Below are positions 1 to 5,757 of a stretch of 6,244 nucleotides of DNA, piece by piece. How positions within the stretch are numbered: position 1 is the stretch's first letter; each line of letters begins with the position of its first letter. A program made the translations under genes and the position numbers. The DNA comes from Bacteroidia bacterium (GTDB taxonomy: Bacteria; Bacteroidota; Bacteroidia; NS11-12g; UBA955): the NCBI GenBank assembly GCA_020848595.1, contig JADLHV010000165.1, forward strand, positions 1-6,244, read 5' to 3'. The notes under the pieces are model-generated. The model was given only the letters and a program-made list of their open reading frames with translations, searched no databases and was not told the origin of the DNA.

Positions 1-458
1 CCAGTAATCGATTTTACGTTGTCTCTAGCATCTACATGCAACGGACTATACACTCTATTAATACCATTTGTGCAATTACCTTGAGGGTCTATTCTTGCTA
101 ACCTAAATTCAATTTCACAATCTGCGGTTACTCCTGTAAACTGCGAACGGATATTGTTTTTATTGGCATTATTAAAACTGAAATCCTCATTTAAAATTCT
201 TATTTGATCTTCTATTTGTTCTAAAGAAATATTTTCTGGGCCATTGGTATGTATAACATGAAATACAACTGGAATGATGTACTTGGTGGCTCTTTTATTA
301 TTTCCAACTTGCGAGACATTATTGTAAAACATGTCTTCTGAAGTTGATATACTTGGATTGGCTTTTTTTGCCTCATTGTGATAATAATCCGTCAGACATT
401 GTGAATAAACACTGCTACTGATTAAAGCTAGAACACTTATTAACGCTAATTTTTTCAT
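1..458 (-). CDS. Exported M43/pappalysin-like metalloprotease, N-terminal part (cut by window edge)
   Basis: The frame opens at an ATG (456-458) and runs off the left edge after 152 codons with no stop. Residues 1-19 form a signal peptide: two Lys, then a hydrophobic stretch, then VYS before Gln20, the residue often found at +1 in Bacteroidota exported proteins. Residues 60-94 (IIPVVFHVIH, then an ISLEQIEDQI helix and ILNEDF) and 112-135 (ADCEIEFRLA, DPQGNCTNGINR) match the N-terminal part of secreted Bacteroidota M43 (pappalysin-type) zinc metalloproteases. The catalytic HExxHxxGxxH motif would lie beyond the edge, so activity is inferred from the family. Many such proteins end in a type IX secretion sorting domain, which cannot be seen here. 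The upstream region is A-rich (AAGAAAATA before the ATG) with no Shine-Dalgarno. Cys21 follows Gln20, but the context is not a lipobox, so a lipoprotein is unlikely. Confidence 0.75.
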   Translation of the reverse strand, partial: MKKLALISVLALISSSVYSQCLTDYYHNEAKKANPSISTSEDMFYNNVSQVGNNKRATKYIIPVVFHVIHTNGPENISLEQIEDQIRILNEDFSFNNANKNNIRSQFTGVTADCEIEFRLARIDPQGNCTNGINRVYSPLHVDARDNVKSIT

Positions 459-516
459 TATTTTCTTGATTCTGTTGTATTTGTATTGTTTATATTAGAC
501 TCATTATTGTTCAAAC

Positions 517-541
517 ATTCTGTCATAATTCTGTCATAATT
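517..541. repeat. 11-bp perfect tandem duplication across the aroC stop codon
   Basis: ATTCTGTCATA occurs twice head to tail (517-527 and 528-538), followed by ATT, which starts a third partial copy. The aroC stop (TGA on the minus strand, 534-536) lies in the second copy. The duplication therefore lengthens the non-coding gap ahead of the M43-like gene without changing AroC. A weak -7-like element (AATGTTTG on the minus strand, 512-519, one mismatch to TAnnTTTG) overlaps the left end of the repeat. No TTG is seen at the expected -33 distance, so I do not call a promoter. The rest of the 459-533 gap shows no terminator hairpin. Confidence 0.7.
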
Positions 542-1592
542 TGCCGAATTTCAAGTTTAATAAGGCATGGTCAGCTAAGCATAAGGCTGTCATGGCTTCC
601 ACAATTGGAACCGCTCTTGGTAAAACGCAAGGGTCATGGCGGCCTTCAATTGAATGATCTATAATTTGTCCTTCTTTAGTGTTGATTTTTTGTGTTTTAG
701 CTATACTAGAAACAGGTTTAAACGCTGTAGTGAATTCTAATTGTTTACCATTACTTAATCCTCCTGTTATTCCTCCTTCTTTGTTTTCGATACTTACTGC
801 ATCATCATTATACTCGCTTCCCAACATTTTAGAACTTTCAAAACCTGAACCAAATTCTAATCCTTTTACTGCATTTATACTAAATATCGATTTTGCTAGG
901 TCTGCATTGAGTTTGTCGAAAAGTGGTTCTCCAAATCCAATAGGACAATTTGTCACTTTAGTGGCTATTTTACCTCCTAAACTATCTCCATCAATTTGTG
1001 CTTGATGAATACAATCTATCATTTTTTGAGCTATTTCAGGATTAGGACATCTTACAAGATTGTTTTCGGCTTCGTGCCAATCTAATTGAAATACGTTGTC
1101 AACCTCTAGATTATAGACAGAAGAAACTACAGAATGAACTTCACATTGATACCATTTTTGTAGTAATGTTTTAGCAATAGCCCCAGCTGCTACCCAGGCC
1201 GCAGTAACTCGCGCACTACTTCTTCCTCCACCTCTATGGTCTCTAAAGCCATATTTTTTGTCATAAACAAAGTCGGCATGTCCAGGGCGGTAAAGATTTT
1301 TTAAAGACTCATAATCGCTTGATTTATGGTCTTTATTTTCAATTAATATAGTAATAGGCGTACCAGTACTTTTACCTTCAAAAATGCCTGAAATAATTTG
1401 AAAATTATCTTCCTCGTTTCTTAAAGTACTAATAGCTGATTGTCCAGGTCTTCGGCGATTTAAATCAAGTTTTATAAGTTCAAGGTCAATTTCAATGCCC
1501 GAAGGAAAACCATCGAGCACAGCGCCAATATAAGGGCCATGCGAATCTCCAAATGAAGTAAGTACTAGGCTTTTTCCTATACTATTGCCCAT
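534..1592 (-). CDS. aroC: Chorismate synthase
   Basis: AroC converts 5-enolpyruvylshikimate-3-phosphate to chorismate, the last shikimate-pathway step before aromatic amino acids, folate and quinones. It works in the cytoplasm and needs reduced FMN. The 352-residue length is normal for the monofunctional bacterial enzyme. Family signatures are present in order: FGDSHG (14-19, catalytic His18), NRRRPGQS (45-52), YRPGHAD (101-107, catalytic His105), FRDHRGGGRSSAR (116-128), the GGITGG segment in the second half, and RHDPCVLPRA near the C-terminus (318-327), containing the Asp that aligns with the catalytic Asp of characterised enzymes. The ATG at 1590-1592 gives the expected 14 residues before GDSHG, so the start is secure. 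It has no Shine-Dalgarno: the bases just upstream are the T-tract of the rny terminator. The gene starts 18 nt after the rny stop, and I found no promoter match in the gap, so expression probably depends on readthrough or a promoter inside rny. Confidence 0.97.
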   Translation of the reverse strand: MGNSIGKSLVLTSFGDSHGPYIGAVLDGFPSGIEIDLELIKLDLNRRRPGQSAISTLRNEEDNFQIISGIFEGKSTGTPITILIENKDHKSSDYESLKNLYRPGHADFVYDKKYGFRDHRGGGRSSARVTAAWVAAGAIAKTLLQKWYQCEVHSVVSSVYNLEVDNVFQLDWHEAENNLVRCPNPEIAQKMIDCIHQAQIDGDSLGGKIATKVTNCPIGFGEPLFDKLNADLAKSIFSINAVKGLEFGSGFESSKMLGSEYNDDAVSIENKEGGITGGLSNGKQLEFTTAFKPVSSIAKTQKINTKEGQIIDHSIEGRHDPCVLPRAVPIVEAMTALCLADHALLNLKFGKL

Positions 1593-1594
1593 AT

Positions 1595-1626
1595 AAAAAA
1601 AGAACTTCGCCTATTTAGCGAAGTTC
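1595..1626 (-). terminator. Intrinsic terminator of rny with the stop codon in its loop
   Basis: On the minus strand a perfect 9-bp stem, GAACTTCGC (1626-1618) with GCGAAGTTC (1610-1602), closes a 7-nt loop TAAATAG (1617-1611) and is followed at once by seven T (1601-1595). This is a textbook Rho-independent terminator. The 5' arm encodes the last residues of RNase Y (Asn-Phe-Ala), and the loop holds the final Lys codon and the TAG stop. The T-tract ends 2 nt before the aroC ATG. Strength in vivo is inferred from structure only. Confidence 0.85.
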
Positions 1627-3155
1627 ACAGCTCTTTTTTCTCTGATTACAGTTATTTTGATTTGGCCAGGATAAATCATTTCTTTCATGATTTTCTGGGA
1701 AATTTCGAAGCTCAAATTGTCTGCTTCAATGTCGGTAGCACGTTCACTATCCACCATAACACGTAATTCGCGTCCTGCTTGAATTGCAAATGCTTTGTCG
1801 ACTCCTTTAAAACTCATGGCCAATGTTTCTAAGTCTCTTAAACGTTTAATATAATTTTCGGTATCTTCACGTCTTGCACCAGGTCTCGATCCGCTAATAG
1901 CATCACAAGCTTGAACAATTGGAGAGAGCATACTAGTCATTTCAATTTCGTCGTGGTGAGCGCCAATTGCGTTAACTACTTCAGGATGTTCACCATATTT
2001 TTCAGCCCATTTCATACCTAATAAAGCGTGAGGTGTTTCTGCATCATCTTCAGGCACTTTACCAATATCGTGTAATAAGCCGGCTCTTTTGGCAAGTTTT
2101 GTGTTTAAACCAAGTTCAGAAGCCATCGTAGCACATAAGTTAGAAACTTCTCTACTGTGTTTAAGTAAGTTCTGACCATAAGAAGAACGGTAACGCATAC
2201 GACCAACGATTCTGATTAACTCTGGATGTAATCCTGTAATGCCTAAGTCTATAACAGTACGTTGACCAATTTCTATTATTTCTTGCTCTATGTCTTTTTT
2301 AGTTTTTTCTACAATTTCTTCAATACGCGCTGGATGTATTCTTCCATCGGCTACAAGTCTATGTAAAGATAGTCGAGCGATTTCTCTTCTCACTGGATCG
2401 AAACCAGAAAGCACAATAGCTTCAGGTGTATCATCAACTATAATTTCGATGCCTGTTGCGGCTTCTAATGCTCTAATATTACGACCTTCACGACCAATGA
2501 TTCTACCTTTAATATCATCATTTTCTAAATTGAAAACAGTAACTGTATTCTCGATAGCTGTTTCAGCGGCAGTTCTTTGAATTGTTTGTAAAACTACTTT
2601 TCTAGCTTCTTTAGTAGCATTGAGTTTAGCTTCTTCAATAATGATTTTACTTTGAGTGATGGCATCAGTGTGTGCGTCGGCTTTAACGGCTTCAATCATT
2701 TGAGCACGTGCCTCTTCTACAGATAAATTAGCTACTTTTTCAAGCATTTTTATTTGTTGTTGACGACTTTGCTCAATTTCATTTTCTTTTTTTGCTAAAG
2801 CACTTTGTTGAGTAGCTAGTTGACCTTTAACTCTTTCTAAATCATCTTCTCTTACTTTATAGGAGCGGATTCTATCATCTAAAGATTGTTCTTTTTGTTT
2901 AATTCTGTTTTCAGCGACTTGAATTTCTGAATTTCGACGCTGAACTTCCTTTTCATGTTCAGATTTTAGGGAAATGAATTTCTCTTTAGATTCGAGCATT
3001 TTGCTCTGTTTGATAGCTTCTGCTTTACTTTTGGCCTCTTCCAATAAAAGATTGGCGGCCGCTTGCTGTTGTTTTTTTATCAGTGGCATACCGGCAAAAT
3101 AACCGATGGCAAGCCCCACTAATAATCCGATTGCGATGTACAATACTGCGCTCAT
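1611..3155 (-). CDS. rny: Ribonuclease Y (membrane-anchored endoribonuclease)
   Basis: RNase Y is a membrane-tethered endonuclease that starts mRNA decay and processing. The 514 residues are close to the usual ~520 and show the full domain order: a single N-terminal transmembrane helix (about 4-22, rich in Ile/Leu/Gly), a long charged coiled coil (about 25-200), a KH RNA-binding domain with GRIIGREGRNIRALE (217-231, GxxG loop 221-224), and an HD catalytic domain. Metal-ligand candidates are His333 in LLKHSREV, the His362-Asp363 pair in LLHDIGK, His400/His401 in GAHHDE and Asp418 in QACDAISG. All expected catalytic motifs are present, so it should be active. The start ATG (3153-3155) is supported by the immediately following membrane anchor. 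There is no clear Shine-Dalgarno. It lies 51 nt after zapA on the same strand, probably in one transcript, and its last codons form half of a terminator. Confidence 0.97.
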   Translation of the reverse strand: MSAVLYIAIGLLVGLAIGYFAGMPLIKKQQQAAANLLLEEAKSKAEAIKQSKMLESKEKFISLKSEHEKEVQRRNSEIQVAENRIKQKEQSLDDRIRSYKVREDDLERVKGQLATQQSALAKKENEIEQSRQQQIKMLEKVANLSVEEARAQMIEAVKADAHTDAITQSKIIIEEAKLNATKEARKVVLQTIQRTAAETAIENTVTVFNLENDDIKGRIIGREGRNIRALEAATGIEIIVDDTPEAIVLSGFDPVRREIARLSLHRLVADGRIHPARIEEIVEKTKKDIEQEIIEIGQRTVIDLGITGLHPELIRIVGRMRYRSSYGQNLLKHSREVSNLCATMASELGLNTKLAKRAGLLHDIGKVPEDDAETPHALLGMKWAEKYGEHPEVVNAIGAHHDEIEMTSMLSPIVQACDAISGSRPGARREDTENYIKRLRDLETLAMSFKGVDKAFAIQAGRELRVMVDSERATDIEADNLSFEISQKIMKEMIYPGQIKITVIREKRAVNFAK

Positions 3156-3179
3156 TTCAATAATTATTATAATATTGAA
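3156..3179. repeat. AT-rich inverted repeat in the rny leader
   Basis: TTCAATA (3156-3162) and TATTGAA (3173-3179) form 7-bp arms around a 10-nt AT-only spacer, directly before the rny ATG. In RNA it would make a weak A/U hairpin covering the initiation region. It has no T-tract and almost no G/C pairs, so it is not a terminator. It may be a chance product of the AT-rich composition, but its position could affect translation of rny. Confidence 0.35.
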
Positions 3180-3206
3180 TTAGTTAATACGAATCGAAAA
3201 TAAAGC

Positions 3207-3515
3207 TTAGGATTTAGATGTTAGAAGACTTTCGATAGCCTCAATTTCAGTTTCAAGTGGCTTGAAATCAGGGGTCTGGTGCTGATATTGTATGGATTCA
3301 TTCGATTTATTCAAGGCATCAACTGCAAATTCCAAGGCGGCCATAGAAAGGCCATCTATCTTGTCCTTTACAGAAAAGTTGCTGTTGAAAAATGCCATTT
3401 TTTCATTCAATAGCTTTGCTGCTTTTCTAACGTATTCTTCTTCACTGGCCTGAATTCTCAAAGGATATATCCTGTCACCTATATTTACTTTTATTGAGAT
3501 ATCGTCTGTGGCCAT
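3207..3515 (-). CDS. zapA: ZapA-like cell division protein
   Basis: ZapA binds FtsZ and bundles or stabilises its protofilaments at the division ring. The 102-residue length fits the family (about 90-110). The N-terminal half has the ZapA pattern: a short strand (ISIKVNIGDRIYPLRI, 6-21), then ASEEEYVRKAAKLLNEKM (23-40), a helix holding the typical 'E-E-x-x-x-K-A-A-x-x-L-N' spacing. The second half is helical (MAALEFAVDAL, 58-68), ending in an acidic helix expected to dimerise as a coiled coil. The family is divergent, so the call rests on this pattern plus its position directly ahead of rny, an order I recall from other Bacteroidota. The ATG at 3513-3515 puts the first strand at the usual distance. 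The leader is A-rich without a Shine-Dalgarno. Its actual partner in this organism is inferred. Confidence 0.85.
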   Translation of the reverse strand: MATDDISIKVNIGDRIYPLRIQASEEEYVRKAAKLLNEKMAFFNSNFSVKDKIDGLSMAALEFAVDALNKSNESIQYQHQTPDFKPLETEIEAIESLLTSKS

Positions 3516-3558
3516 TTGTTTAAATGCTTTATTTTAGCGTATCTATACTATGCTAATT

Positions 3559-3566
3559 CAAATGCA
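3559..3566 (-). promoter_or_regulatory. Weak candidate -7 element upstream of zapA-rny
   Basis: TGCATTTG on the minus strand is one mismatch from the Bacteroidota -7 consensus TAnnTTTG. It would place a transcription start about 35-40 nt before the zapA ATG. No TTG or TTTG is seen at the -33 distance, where the sequence is a run of A/T. The enclosing 153-bp gap (3516-3668) is otherwise AT-rich, with no long ORF, no convincing hairpin and no terminator for the upstream gene. It is the most likely place for the zapA-rny promoter, but this particular match is weak. Confidence 0.25.
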
Positions 3567-3668
3567 ATTTTAGGTAATTTTTTTTATATTTCTTAAATTA
3601 AAGTTTCCCTAACATAAGTTTTTCTTTAACGCTTATTTTGTTGGAAAATTTACTTAATAAACTGATTA

Positions 3669-4283
3669 TTATATGATTTCCTTTGGCCCCTCTCTCACTA
3701 TCTCTGGTGTTTCACTACTGCAATCTATTACTGCCGAACCAATTAATCCTCCTATACCGGCATCTATTGTCCAATGCACGTTTTGTTTATACGCTTTATC
3801 CATCTCATTGGGGTCATCCATAAATTGATCTGGGGATAATGGATTGTGCACAGACGCACTTACCAAGGGCTCGCCACATAATTCAACCAATTTTAATGGC
3901 ACTTTATGATTGGGAACTCTGATACCTATAGTTTTACGATTGCTTAAAAAAAGTTTAGGAACTTTTGAGTTCGCTTTTAAAATAAACGTAAATGGTCCAG
4001 GCAGATTCCTGTTCATTAACTTGTATGTGTTTTTGTCGAACTGTAAGGTAAAATCACTAATGTGCTTTAAGTCAGAACATATAATCGAAAGATTCGCTTT
4101 TTCTGGTTTCTTACCTACCAACTTACAAATCTTTTCAATGCCCGATCTATTCGAAAGCATACAAACAAATCCATATAAAGTATCAGTTGGACATATTATT
4201 ACTTCTCCAGAACGCAATTCACTTGCCATCTGCTGCATAATTCTATCGTCTGGATTTTGAGGAAATACCTCCAATATGGGCAT
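3669..4283 (-). CDS. YciO-like protein of the YrdC/Sua5 (threonylcarbamoyl-AMP synthase) fold family
   Basis: At 204 residues this is a single YrdC-like domain without the extra C-terminal Sua5 domain. Recognisable pieces are GEVIICPTDTLYGF (26-39), the strand that opens the fold, NLPGPFTFILKA (93-104), KTIGIRVPNH (117-126), GEPLVSAS (137-144) and a C-terminal SAVIDCSSETPEIVREG (183-199). These align best with E. coli YciO (206 residues), which shares 'TFILK', 'RKTIG-RVP', 'GEP' and 'VVREG' in the same order. TsaC/Sua5 enzymes make threonylcarbamoyl-adenylate for the tRNA t6A modification. This protein has SAS (142-144) where they have SxN, and KKP (58-60) where they have KxR, so the t6A role is uncertain. 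The start at 4281-4283 gives the family's N-terminal length and lies 5 nt after the DUF3078 stop, implying co-transcription and perhaps translational coupling. Automated pipelines would probably call it 'L-threonylcarbamoyladenylate synthase'. Confidence 0.85.
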   Translation of the reverse strand: MPILEVFPQNPDDRIMQQMASELRSGEVIICPTDTLYGFVCMLSNRSGIEKICKLVGKKPEKANLSIICSDLKHISDFTLQFDKNTYKLMNRNLPGPFTFILKANSKVPKLFLSNRKTIGIRVPNHKVPLKLVELCGEPLVSASVHNPLSPDQFMDDPNEMDKAYKQNVHWTIDAGIGGLIGSAVIDCSSETPEIVREGPKEII

Positions 4284-4288
4284 CTTAA

Positions 4289-5335
4289 TTACAATTTGTC
4301 ACCAAATCTAGCGGAAAATCCAACACCAAAGAAATTTTTTAATTGCCAGTTGCGTTGAACTCCTTCCTCATCAGATTTCGTGTCGACATCGTAATCCCAA
4401 ATTACTTGATTAATTAATGATACAGAAATGTACTTATTAACCTTCATATTCAAAGTGTTTTGCCAGTTAATGTCTATCTTGTTGAACTCTAGGGTCTTGT
4501 AGTTTTGGAAGAACTCAAGACGCGATTGCCAACTGATGTTCTTCATTACTTCTTTGTTAAAGCCGAAATTAATATACCATCCTAGCTCTTGTCTAAATGT
4601 TTGTCCATTCTTGATTTTAATCGGTTGCGCTCCTAAATATGCTCCGGTTGTGTCATATTGAGCTGGTTCAACTCCATATAAACCTAAATCTGCCAATCTT
4701 TGTTCTCTAACAATTGTATATTTAGCTGTAATTGGAGATGCATATATAGAAAAATAACTTGTAGGCTTATAATCTATACCCACAGAAAGATAACCGAATC
4801 CTTGCGCTAGAAAATTAGATACATGGTTCGACTTACGAAGAATATCTGTGGCTTCGTATCCTGGAAACATTTGAGTATTTAAACTAAATAATACAGAATA
4901 GTTGAGTTTATCATTTATTCTTCTGCCATATTTTGTCAAGAATACTAATTTGTCTTCATTTTTTATAAATGGATTGGTAATGTTTTGAGATGGATTGCTT
5001 GGGTCTTCAATTTTTCCACTTCCATTTCTCATAACCCCATAGGCTAAATCTAAGTAATTCTCCCAGATTTGTTTGTTAGATTTATCTCTATAAATAGCAA
5101 AAAGACTTGAATTGGCTATTATCGCCGTATTATTTGTTCCACCTTGCGACCAATTCGAAAAGGTAGTATTAGAGAAATTTGTTGAGAAAAAACCACCTTT
5201 TACCCAGCCTGTATCTTTTAAGTCTTTGAGGCTATTGCCTTCAGCTGCTTTTTTCTTAACATCCTCATCTGTTTGTGCATTAAGTGCGTTGCTGCATACC
5301 AATGTCAGGCATGCAAGTAATTGAATATACTTCAT
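4289..5335 (-). CDS. DUF3078 outer-membrane beta-barrel-like protein
   Basis: This is a 348-residue exported protein. Residues 1-20 form a signal peptide (MKYI, hydrophobic core, ALNA) with likely cleavage before Gln21. After an acidic, Lys-rich linker the segment WVKGGFFSTNFSNTTFSNWS (44-63), then GGTNNTAIIANSSLFAIY and WENYLDLAYG (91-100), is the hallmark of DUF3078, found mainly in Bacteroidota. The rest has alternating aromatic and polar residues (for example FSIYASPITAKYTI and LGWYINFGF), as in outer-membrane beta-strands, and the C-terminus (FFGVGFSARFGDKL) looks like a last strand. The biochemical role of the family is unknown to me. The start is set by the signal peptide. No Shine-Dalgarno is present, and the terminator of mscL ends 14 nt before the ATG, leaving no room for an ordinary promoter in between. 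The YciO-like gene follows after 5 nt. Confidence 0.88.
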   Translation of the reverse strand: MKYIQLLACLTLVCSNALNAQTDEDVKKKAAEGNSLKDLKDTGWVKGGFFSTNFSNTTFSNWSQGGTNNTAIIANSSLFAIYRDKSNKQIWENYLDLAYGVMRNGSGKIEDPSNPSQNITNPFIKNEDKLVFLTKYGRRINDKLNYSVLFSLNTQMFPGYEATDILRKSNHVSNFLAQGFGYLSVGIDYKPTSYFSIYASPITAKYTIVREQRLADLGLYGVEPAQYDTTGAYLGAQPIKIKNGQTFRQELGWYINFGFNKEVMKNISWQSRLEFFQNYKTLEFNKIDINWQNTLNMKVNKYISVSLINQVIWDYDVDTKSDEEGVQRNWQLKNFFGVGFSARFGDKL

Positions 5336-5349
5336 ACGATTGTTGATTT

Positions 5350-5379
5350 AAAAAAAAGCCGGTTTATGTAACCGGCTTT
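5350..5379 (-). terminator. Intrinsic terminator downstream of mscL
   Basis: On the minus strand AAAGCCGGTT (5379-5370) pairs perfectly with AACCGGCTTT (5364-5355) around the 5-nt loop ACATA. The 3' arm runs into eight consecutive T (5357-5350). The core has five G/C pairs in a row in an otherwise AT-rich gap, making this the strongest terminator in the window. It begins 12 nt after the mscL stop and ends 14 nt before the DUF3078 ATG. The A-rich 5' side is too short to make it an equally good terminator on the plus strand, and no plus-strand gene is present. Confidence 0.92.
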
Positions 5380-5391
5380 AAATGATTCTAA

Positions 5392-5694
5392 TTATTTTGT
5401 TTCTGCTTCTTTTTTAGATTTAGCATTATTCATAACCTTAATAATTGTGAATAATACAATGGCGATTAACAAGAACTTGATAACAGCAGCAAGAAATTTA
5501 CCATAAGTAAATGGCCCTGCTTTTAAGTCTTCAATTTGGTCAAATCCACCAATCAATGCAATGACTGGCATAATTATGTCATCAACCATTGATGTTACGA
5601 TTGCTTGAAATGCACCACCTAAAATAACGGCTACTGCAAGGTCAACTACGTTGCCTTTGTTAATGAACTCTTTAAATTCTGATATAAATCCCAT
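5392..5694 (-). CDS. mscL: Large-conductance mechanosensitive channel MscL, short form
   Basis: MscL is a homopentameric inner-membrane channel that opens under high membrane tension to release solutes during hypo-osmotic shock. From the ATG at 5692-5694 the protein has 100 residues: amphipathic N-terminal helix (FISEFKEFINKGN, 3-15), pore-lining TM1 (about 16-45, DLAVAVILGGAFQAIVTSMV then the DDIIMP turn), a very short periplasmic loop (about 50-63), and TM2 (about 64-87), ending in a basic tail KSKKEAETK. The longer reading from 5730 adds 12 residues (MLLLLPQFNNIN) not typical of the family. It would also start upstream of the putative promoter, so I prefer 5694. Compared with E. coli MscL (136 residues), the loop is shortened and the C-terminal cytoplasmic helix is absent. 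The gene is bounded by its own promoter and a strong terminator, suggesting a monocistronic unit. Confidence 0.93.
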   Translation of the reverse strand: MGFISEFKEFINKGNVVDLAVAVILGGAFQAIVTSMVDDIIMPVIALIGGFDQIEDLKAGPFTYGKFLAAVIKFLLIAIVLFTIIKVMNNAKSKKEAETK

Positions 5695-5715
5695 ATTAAT
5701 ATTGTTGAATTGAGG

Positions 5716-5723
5716 CAAAAGTA
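5716..5723 (-). promoter_or_regulatory. mscL: Putative mscL promoter, -7 element TAnnTTTG
   Basis: TACTTTTG on the minus strand is an exact match to the Bacteroidota -7 consensus TAnnTTTG. Transcription would start near 5709, giving a leader of roughly 15 nt before the preferred mscL ATG. The nearest upstream TTTG (5751-5748) is 24 nt away, a little further than the usual spacing of about 17-23, so the -33 element is uncertain. The element lies only 35 nt past the sucC stop, and no terminator separates the two genes. Confidence 0.5.
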
Positions 5724-5729
5724 ACAACA

Positions 5730-5743
5730 ATATTTATAAATAT
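5730..5743. repeat. 14-bp perfect AT palindrome in the mscL promoter region
   Basis: ATATTTATAAATAT reads the same on both strands and lies between the candidate -33 and -7 elements of mscL. Two direct copies of CAAAAGT (5716-5722 and 5748-5754), 32 bp apart, flank it. It could be an operator for a dimeric regulator. However, every base is A or T in an AT-rich gap, so chance is a real alternative. It is too weak and has no T-tract to act as a sucC terminator. Confidence 0.35.
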
Positions 5744-5757
5744 GCTACAAAAGTTTG

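Noticed and set aside
679..1005. Plus-strand open frame of 108 codons opposite aroC
   Set aside because: It is antisense to conserved AroC sequence, resembles no family I know, and its Ser/Leu/Pro-rich composition is what the reverse of this coding frame gives.
2290..2580. Plus-strand open frame of 96 codons opposite the KH region of rny
   Set aside because: It is fully inside the complement of a highly conserved KH/HD segment, with no start context or family match; a shadow frame.
3598..3629. TTAAAG/CTTTAA inverted repeat after the YciO-like gene as a terminator
   Set aside because: The arms are only 6 bp, lack GC pairs beyond one, and enclose a 20-nt loop without a T-tract following on the minus strand.
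3516..3668. Possible small RNA, such as 6S RNA, next to zapA (as in Proteobacteria, where ssrS follows zapA)
   Set aside because: The gap is only 153 bp and very AT-rich, with no long imperfect hairpin, no terminator and no GC-containing closing stems; the gap on the other side of zapA is only 51 bp.
3910..4260. Plus-strand open frame of 116 codons opposite the YciO-like gene
   Set aside because: It mirrors a gene with clear family motifs and has no recognisable domain of its own.
5112..5324. Plus-strand open frame of 70 codons opposite the DUF3078 N-terminus
   Set aside because: It is antisense to the signal peptide and the conserved DUF3078 segment; no independent support.
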